DNA of 64,000 bases from Deltaproteobacteria bacterium (lineage in GTDB: Bacteria > Myxococcota_A > Polyangia > GCA-2747355 > JADLHG01), in contig JADLHG010000042.1 of assembly GCA_020848905.1 (NCBI GenBank), positions 310,001-374,000 on the forward strand. Reading direction: 5' to 3'. Each line of letters starts with the position of its first letter. Positions within the stretch are counted from its first letter, which is position 1. This document shows, in pieces, positions 10,260 to 19,200 of this stretch. The notes under the pieces were generated by a model. It ran no database searches. It was not told the origin of the DNA and was given only the letters and a program-made list of their open reading frames with translations. The position numbers were made by a program, and so were the translations under genes.

Positions 10260-13200
10260 CTATCTCCCCTTGAGCTCCGCGATGGCGGCCTGCAGGTCCG
10301 CGCGGCCGGGTTCGGCCTCCAGACCCCGCTCGTACATGCCCAGCGCCTTGCTCGTCTCGCCCAGCGCCGCGTGCACGCGCCCCAGGCGATAGAAGACCTC
10401 CGACCGCGACACCCCGGCCCCCTCGTCCGAGTTCTGCAGCAACATCGTACGGTAGATCCGCCGCGCGGCCTCCCATTCCTCGTGCGCCATGTAGAGCGTC
10501 CCGAGGGCCACCAGCGTCGGGGCAAACGTGCTGTCCACCCGGTTGGCCTGCTCGTACGCCGTGCGCGCCCCGGCCAGGTCACCGCCCCGCTCGGCTATCA
10601 CCCCCAGGAAGTGATGGTAGCGGGCCACCGAGCGGTTGCGCCGACTGCCCGCCTTGTCGATCAGGGCCTGCAGCAGCGGAGCCGCCTCGTCCAGGCGGTT
10701 CGCGGCGATGTGGGCCTCCGCGAGCGCCGCCAGGATCTCCGCGTCGTCCGGTCGGAGCTCTCGCGCGCGCGACAGAGCCTTCGCCGCGGCATCCGGCCGA
10801 CCGAGCCTCTCGGCGTACAGCCGCCCGAGCTCGCGGAAGAGCTCGAGCTGGCCCGCGGCGCCCTCCTTCTCCGCGCGCCGTTCGAGCAGGCTCGCGACGC
10901 GCGCCCAGTCTCCGCGCTGCCGCGCGAGCGCCTCGAGATCCCGGGCCGCATCGGCGTTCTCGGGGTCAAGCTCCAGGGCGCGCTCGTAGTGCGCCTGCAC
11001 CCTCTCGGCCGGCTCACCCAGCTCCTTCCGCACGCGCCCCAACCGGTGCTCCAGCTCTGCCGCCTCGCGCGCCTGCGGTCCGAGCGCCCGCGCCTGCTCG
11101 AGGATCTCCAGGCAGCGCGGCCACTGCTGTCCGGCCTCGTAGATCCTCGCGAGCTCCGATAGCGCCCCCACGTGCTGGGGGTTCTGCCGCAGAAGACTCT
11201 CCAGGATCCCCGCCGCAGCCTCCGGATCCTCGAGCTGCTGGGTGTAAAGGCGCGCCGCGGCCAGCAGGCACTGCGTGGCAGCCTCCTCGTTGTCCATCAG
11301 GCTGAGCTGCTCGGCCCGGCGCCGCAGCAGCTCCACCGCGTCGCGCCACTTCTCCGCCCGACGCAGCACCTCCTCCAGGCGATCCCAGGCCACGCCGCTC
11401 GTGGGATCCGCGCGCAGCACGTGTTGGAGTTGCTCCGCTGCCCCCTCCAGGTTCCCCTGCCGTTCGGCCAGGTCGGCGAGCTCCACCCGCAGGGCCTGCG
11501 CCGCCTCCCCCTGCCGTTGCTCGAGCTGCCGCAGCAGGATCTCCTCCACCGAGCTCCAGTCCTCGCGCTCAGAGTAGATCCGCCGCAGCGCCGCCAGGGC
11601 GACCGGCTCGTCGGGATCCAGATCCAACACGTCGCGATAGAAGTCCACCGCGCGGTCCGCGTCCCCGAAATGGGTCAGCGCCGCCTCGGCCGCTCGGTGA
11701 CGCAGCTCCACCTGCCGCGCGGGCTGGTCCGCGTAGCGGATTTGCCGCTCCAGCGCCTCGAGGAAGAGCTCCCACTGCTTGCTCTGTTCGTAGAGCCGCG
11801 CCAGCGCCTCTTGCGCGTCGGCATCGCCCTCATCCAGGTCCAGGATCGCCCGCCACGCCACGATCGCCCCGGCGGGATCGTCGAGCGCCGCCTCCCTGAG
11901 CCGCGCGACCTCGGCGAGGAGCCCGCGCTTCGGCGCCACGTCGTACTCCGCCTCGCTCCGCTGCCAGAGCACCTCGGCCAGGCGAGCCGTCTCGCCCGTA
12001 GCGCGATAGATACGTTCGAGCGCTCCGAGCGCCGTCGGGTGCGCGGGCGACACCTCCAGCACGTCTCGAAACATCTCGGCCGCTCCGGCAAGATCACTGA
12101 CTTTGTCCAGACAGAGCGAGGCCATTCTCAATCCGAGCTCGCGCGCGGCCTCTGCCTCCAGTCCCTGGGCCAGCAGCTGGCGCCCAAGCTCCACGAGCCC
12201 CGCGAACTGACCGAGCTGCACGGCCAGGGCCTCGAGCTCGTCGAGCAGGTGAAGGTTTCCCGGGTCGCAGGCCAGCGCGCGACCGAGCGCCTCCATGGCC
12301 CGCGCCGGCTGCCCGAGCTCCTGCTCGCAGATCCAGCCGATGCGCTCGAGGAGCCCCACCCGATCCTCCGACGCCGCGAGCGTGGTGAGGCGCACCTCGA
12401 GGAGCTCGACCAGCTTCTCGAAGCGCCGGGCCTGCTCGAAAATCGGCTCCAGCACGTCCAGCACGGCCACGCGATGCGCGTCGTGGCTCAGGAGCCGCTC
12501 CATGACCTCCGCGGCCTGACTGTGGGCAGGATCCCGCCCCAGCGCGTCGCGGAGCGCCGCGAAGGCCCCGGGCACTTCGTGGAGCTGTTCCAGTCGCAGG
12601 CGCCCGAGCCGCGCCAGTAGCTCGGCCTGTTCGGTGGCACCTCCGACCTGCGGCGCCAGCCGCTCGAGCACCTCGGCCAGAGGAGCCCACCGCTCCCGGC
12701 GCGTGAGCAGCGCGTCCAGGGCCCGCAACGGCACGAGCTCGTCGCCGCCGCACTCGAGAGCCGCGCGGTAGTGACGCTCCGCAGCGTCCAGGTCTCCAAG
12801 CCGCTCCTCCGCCAGCGCGGCCGCCTCGAGGTGCAGCGTACGCCCGAGCACGCTGTCGAAGACGCCCGTCAGGCGCTCCTCGTAGGCCGCTGCCCGCTCG
12901 TCGTGACACCCCAGGCTTCCCGCAAGCCGAGCCACCTCGGCGCGTACCCGGTCATCGCCCGGCTCCTCGGCGAAGGCCCTCAGATAGGCGCCGAACGCCC
13001 CCCGCGGATCCTCCAGCTGCAGCTCTCGCAGCTCCGCCAGCCGGCGCAGGAGCGAGAGCCGCGCCCCGACCTCCTCGGTCCCGCGGAGGCGCGCCTCGAG
13101 GACTGCGGCCAGCCGCTCCATCTCCCCGGTTCGCACGTAGAGCGTCTCCAGCACGTCGGCCACGCGCCCCCGGTGCCCCTCGTCCTGCAGGAGCTGCTCG

Positions 13201-16200
13201 AGCGCGTCCCGCGCCGCCTCGTGGTGCGGATCCGCCGCCACCACGGTCGCAAAGCGATCGATCGCTGCCCCGGGATCCCCGAGCTCGTGCCAGAGGACCG
13301 CGCCGGCGCGGAAGGTGAGCCCCGACGCCTCCGCCGACGGGCCGGCGAGACCCGTCTTCAGGTCCAGGATCTCCAGAAGCTCCACCCACTGCCGCTCCTG
13401 GGTGTAGAGGCGGTCCAGCGCCTCCAGCGCGCCGCGATCCGCCGGGTCGCGCTGGACGAGCGTGGCGTAGGAGGAGATGGCCTCCGCAGGCTGCGCGAGG
13501 CGCGTCTCGTAGGTCTCTGCCATCCGGAGGAGCAGTCCTCGCTCCTCCTCGGGCCGTCCCCCGAGCTCGAGCTTCCGCCTGCAGATCTCCACGAGCCGCG
13601 CCCAGTTCCCCGTCACCGTGTGGAGCCGGTCGAGCGCCTCCAGCGCCGGCCAGTCCTCTTCGATCGCCAGCGCCTTCTGCCAGGCCTCGATCGCCCGCTC
13701 GGGGCTGCTCAGCTTCTGCTCGAACACCTCCGCCTGACGCGCGAACACCGCCCGCTGCGCCGCACCGTCGACGGTGACGTCGGCCTTCCGGGCCAGGATC
13801 TCCACCAGCTCGTCGTAGCGCTCCAGCTCGTCGAGGAGTCGGACGAGCTCGTCGAGCGCCCGCGTATCCTCTTCGCGCACCGCGAGCACCCGCCGCCACG
13901 CCTCCACCGCCTGTACCTTGTCCCCGAGGTACGCTTCGCGCAGCTCCGCCGAGCGCGCGTGGATCTGCGCCCGCAGCTCCGCGTCGTGATCGCCCGCCGC
14001 TCCCCGATCGAGCAGCGCGACCAGCTCGCCCCAGTTCCCGAGCCGAGCCGCCAGCCGCTCGAGCCCCGCCAGGAGCCCTTCGTCGCCGAACTGCTCCTCG
14101 AAGGCCCGCGCCAGCGCCCGGAAGGCCAGCTCCACGAAGCCCCCCCGCTCCTCGTGCAGGCGCGCGATCTCCTTCAGCAGCTCGACCCGCCGATCCCGGT
14201 CGTCGATGAACTCGAGCTGGGCGTCGTAGATCACCACCAGCTTGGCCCACTCGTCCTGCGCGCGGTACACCGGCTCGAGGATCTGAGCGATGCGAAAACG
14301 CTGGTCGCGATCCAGGACCAGCCGCTCCAGGGCCGCGATGGCAGGCAGGTGGTCGCGGTTCCGCGCCAGGACCTCTTCGTAGAAGTCGATGGCCGTCGGC
14401 AGGTCCCGTAGCTTCTGCTCGTGGATCGTCCCCAGCCGGTACTTCCTCTCGACGAGGATCACCGGATCGCGCTCGAACTCGAGCTGCCGCTGCAAGAGCG
14501 CGCAGAGGTCCTCGAAGCGCCCCGTCTGGGTGTACAGGCGGTCCAGCGCGGCGAGCGGCTCCGGATCCTGCTCGTCCTGCTCGAGCACCGAGCGGTAGGC
14601 CTCGATCGCCTCGGGCAGGTTCTCGAGCGCCTCCTCCCAGACGCGCGCCACCTTCAAGATCAGCTCGCGCCGCAGCCCTGGATCCAGGGCGTCGTCGGCA
14701 GCCTCGCGGTAGAGCTCGAGGAGCTCGTGCCAGCGATCGAAGCGGGTGAGCAGCCGCTCGAGCTGCCCGAAGGCCTCCACGTCCGTGCGGTCGTGCCGCC
14801 ACATCCGCTGATAGAAATCGCGCGCCGGCTCCCACTCCTGCAGGCGCTCCTCAAAGATCATCCCCACCAGCAAGGTAATGGTGCGGCTATGGTCGGTGGG
14901 ATGCTCGACCTGCTCGAGATACCGCCCGAAGACCTCCGCGAGCTCACGCCAGCGGTCCAGGATCCCGGCCAGGCGAATGAGCTGGTCGCGTAGCGAATGG
15001 TCCTCCGGACGATCGAGAAAGACCTTGCCGTACCAGACGAAGGCGCCATCCAGGTCCTCGAGCTGCTCCTCGTAGAGCTGCGCCACGCGGGTCGCGAGCG
15101 CGAGGCGTGCTTCGGCATCCTCCGCCGCCGCGAGCCGGATCTCGTAGATCCGGATCAGGCTCGGCCACTGCTGCCGCGCGGCGTAGAGGGGCTCCAGGAC
15201 GCGCGCCGCCTCGGCACGCAGCTCGGCGTCCTCGAGGTAGGCCTCCACCGCCGCCACGGCCGGGCCCCGGTCGGGGTCGAGGCGCAAGACGTCGCGGTAG
15301 GCCCGCAGGGCCTGCGCCGGGTCTGCGAGCTCCTCGGCGCGCAGCTTCGCGAGCCGCAACGTGAGCGCCACCTGCCGTTCCGGGTCGGTGGCACGAGGGA
15401 TCCGGCGTTCGAGCAGGGCGGCCAGGTCTTGCCAGCGCCCTTCTCCGGCGTAGAGCGGATCCAGGGCCTCGAGCGCCCCCGAGTGGTTGGGCTCGAGCTC
15501 CAGCACCCGCTCGTACTCCGCGATAGCCGCCGAGGGGCGCGAGAGCGCGTCACGACAGAGGACGGCCGCCCGGAGCAGCAGCTCGATCCGCGCCTCCGAG
15601 CCGGCCTCGAGCTCCAGCTTTCGCTGCAGGACCTCGTAGAGCGCCTCCCACTGCCCCTGCGCCTGATAGAGCTCCTCGAGGGAGGTGAGCGCCCCCGCGT
15701 GCCCCGGCTCGGACTCGAGTACCTGCAAGAAGTGCTGCCTCGCGCGCGCCGAATCCCCCAGGCGGTCTCGCGCCAGCGCGGCCACCTCGAGGCGCAGCTC
15801 CCGCTGGAGCTCCGCGTCGAGCACCTCGGGGAGGATCCCCTCCACCACCTCCACGAGCTCCGACCAGCGCTCGAGTTGCGAGCCTAGTCGCCTGACCTCA
15901 CGCACCGCGGCGGGGAGCTCTCCCTCCGACACGCTCGCGCGCAGGGCCCGCTGATACGCCTCGAAGGCGCGCGGCAGATCCTCGAGCTGCTCCTCGTAGA
16001 TGGCGGCGACGCTGCGGAGCATGCGCACACGCTCGCCGTGCTCGGCGCGCTGGGCCTGAAGCTCGCGGATCCGGATCAGATCCGCGACGCGCTGGCGCCT
16101 GGCGTAGAGGTCGGCCAGGATCTCGGCCACCGTGGCACCGCACGCAGGCTCCTCGAGCAGCTCCTCGAGAGCCAGCCTTGCGGGCTCGTTGTCCGGGGCG

Positions 16201-19200
16201 AGCTCGAGGATCTTGCGGTAGCGGTCGATGGCCGCACCCGGGTTCGCGAGCTCCCGGTGCTGCAGCGCCGCCGCCTGCAGGTGCAGCGCGAGCCGCTCCT
16301 CCTCCGGCACCAGCGGAATCAGTCGCTCGATCATCTCGAGCAGGTCGAGCCACCCTTGCGCGACGCGGTAGAGGCGAGCCAGGGCCGACAGGCTCGGCAC
16401 GTCCGTCGGAAACGCGTCCAGGATGGTCAGGTAGGCCGCGGTCGCTTCATCACGGTCGCCGAGCTGGTGCTCCCAGAGTTCGGCGATCCGCACCCACAGC
16501 CCGCGTCGGGCCTCGGGGGAGGCTCGCTCCACCCGCCGGCGCAGAATCTCGATCAGATCCCGGTAGCGGTGCGCGGCCGTATAGAGCCGCTCGAGCGCGT
16601 CCAGCGCCCGCTCGTTCGCGGGATCCTCGTCGAGGAGCTGCCGATACGTCTCGATGGCCCGATCCGGGTCCCGCTGCATCTCCTCCTGGACCTGGGCCAT
16701 CCGCTGGAGGAGCTCGCAGCGCGTGGCCGCGTCCTCCGCCCAGCGGAGCTGCATGCCGAGCACCTCCACGAGTCGCACCCACTGGGCGCTTCGCTCGTAG
16801 AGCCGCACGAGCGCCGCCGCAGCCGGCTGCGCGGTGGGCAGGTGGTCGGGATCCAGGGCCAGGAGCCGCTCGAAGGTGGCGCGCGCGCGGTCGGGCTGTC
16901 CGAGCCGCTCCTCCTCCAGATAGCCGAGACTGGCGAGCAGCTCGCCGCGCAGGGTCAGGTCCTCGACGGGGACGAGCTCCACGCTCTTGCGCCAGGTCTC
17001 GGCGGCCTCTTCGAAGCGCCCGAGCTGCGTTGCCAGCCGGTCCACGCCCTGCCGGAACTCCGGCCGGGTCGGCTCCAGCAGCACGGCCTGCTGCAGCGTG
17101 GCGAACGCCGCCTCGTGGTTGCCGAGCTGGTCCTCTTGCAGAGCCGCGGCGCGTGCGAGCAGCTCGAGCACCTCGTGCCGGTCGGCAGAAAGCCCTCGCC
17201 GGAGCAGCAGGACCGCCACCAGCTTCTCCCATTCCTTGCGATGCTCGAAGGCCCGCTCCAGCGCGCGCGCCACGCGCTCCTCGAGGCCAGGCTCGCCGAG
17301 CAAGCCCTCTAACAGGGCGAGCGTGCCGTCGTGCTCCGGGTCCCGGGCCAGCACCGCCTCCAGCAGTTCCACCGCGCCGGCCGCGTTCCCGAGCTTGGTC
17401 ACGCGCACCTCCGCGCGACGGAAGCGCAGCTCGTCGATTACCTGCGGATCGCTGGCCAGCTCTGTTTCCCGCCCCAGGAGCTCGTCCAGCTCGGACCATC
17501 GTCCCGCCTCGCGATACAGCCGCTGGAGGGCGCGCAGCGCCGGCGCGTGGTCGGGGCTCAGTCGCAGCAGCGCCTCGTAGGTGCCGATCGCCGCGTCCGT
17601 GTCACCCAGGGCATCTTCGTTGAGCGCGCAGAGCTGGATCAGGATCTCTCGCCGCGCCGCAAGCGCCTCGGCGACCTCCAGCCGCTGATGGAGCAGGTCA
17701 CGTACCTCGCCCCACCGGGCGCCGTCCCGCAGGATCCGCTCGAGCTGCGTCGAGGCCGCGGCGTCAATCGGGTGCAGGACGAGGATGCGCCGTAGCTCGG
17801 GCTCCGCCCGCTCCGGCTTGCCGAGCTTGTCGTCGAAGACCTGGGCGAGCTCCCAGCGCAGCGGCAACTCCAGCGCCGACCGCTGCGCGTCCAGCGTCGC
17901 GAGGACCTCCGCGAGGGCCAGCGCGTGCGCTTCGTGGCGTCCCAGGCGGTCCGCCAGCGCGGCGAGCTCCCGTCGGTTCTCGGTGTCCGCGGGATCCAGC
18001 ACGAGGATCTCGAGGCCCATCTCGAAGGCCCCCTCGGGCTGATCCAGCCGCCGCGTGTAGAGCGATTGCAGACGCTTCAGCAGATTCAAGCGCTCTGCCG
18101 GATCCCGCTCCCCCTCGAGGAGGGTCTGGACCACGCGCACGAGCTTCGGCCACTCCTCGGTACGGTCGTAGAACGGGCGCAGAAGCCGCGCGACGATCAC
18201 CTGGTGGTCGCCGGGCGCCCCGAGCTGCGCCTCGAGCGCCACAACCGTCCCCCTGTGCACGGGGTCGAGCGCCAGCGCCTCGGCGTAGGCCTGGATCGCC
18301 TTGGCCCGGTCCCCGAGGCTGTTGGCCAGGATCTCCCCCATGCGGTAGTGGAGATCCACCTTGGCGTCCTTGCCGGTCGCGTGTTCGAGCTCCCGCCCGA
18401 GTACCTCGACGAGCTCGGGCCAGCTCCCCCGGACCTGGTGCAGCCGCTCGAGCGCCTTGAGGGCCCGCAGGTTCGCGGGATCCACCGCCGCGATGGCCTG
18501 GTAGGTCCGGATCGCCGCCAGCGGGTCGCCGAGTCGCTCCTCCTGCAGGTAGGCCACCTTGAAAAGGAGGTCCACGCGCGTCCGCACCGCCGTCTCCGCG
18601 GCGGCCTGTCGCTCGCAAACCTCCACGAGCTCCACCCACCGCTGCGTCGAGCTATAGATCTGCTCGAGCGCAGCCAGGCAGCCACGATCCTCGGGGCTGG
18701 CGGCGAGAAGTCGCCGATAGAACTGCTCGGCCAGCTCGGGGCGCCGCAGGCGGTTTCCGGCCAGCTCCGCGAGCTGGCGCAGCCACACCCGTTGCTGGGG
18801 CGCCTCTCGCGCTCCGTCCAGCTGCCGCTGGTAGACGTCCAGGAGCTCTTCCCAGGCGTCCGAATCCACCGCGAGCCGCTCGAGCTCGGCCTTCGCCGCC
18901 GCGTCGTCGGGGGTCAGCGCGAAGGCCCGCGCCGCCGCGTGAAAGGCGAGCTGTTTGGATCCCAGCTGTCGCTCACAGAGCTGACGGATCTCGCCCAGCA
19001 ACCGCAGCTGCTCCGACTCCTCGGCCGCGTGCTGCAAGAGCGTCTCGTAGGTGGAGAGCAGGCGCCCCCACTTGGCGCCCGCCTGATAGAGCGGCACGAG
19101 GATCTCGCAGACCTCCACGTGCTCGGGATCCACCGCCAGGACGCGCTCGTAGGCCTTGATCGCCCGCTCGGCGCTCTTGAGCTGCACCTGGCAGAGCTGC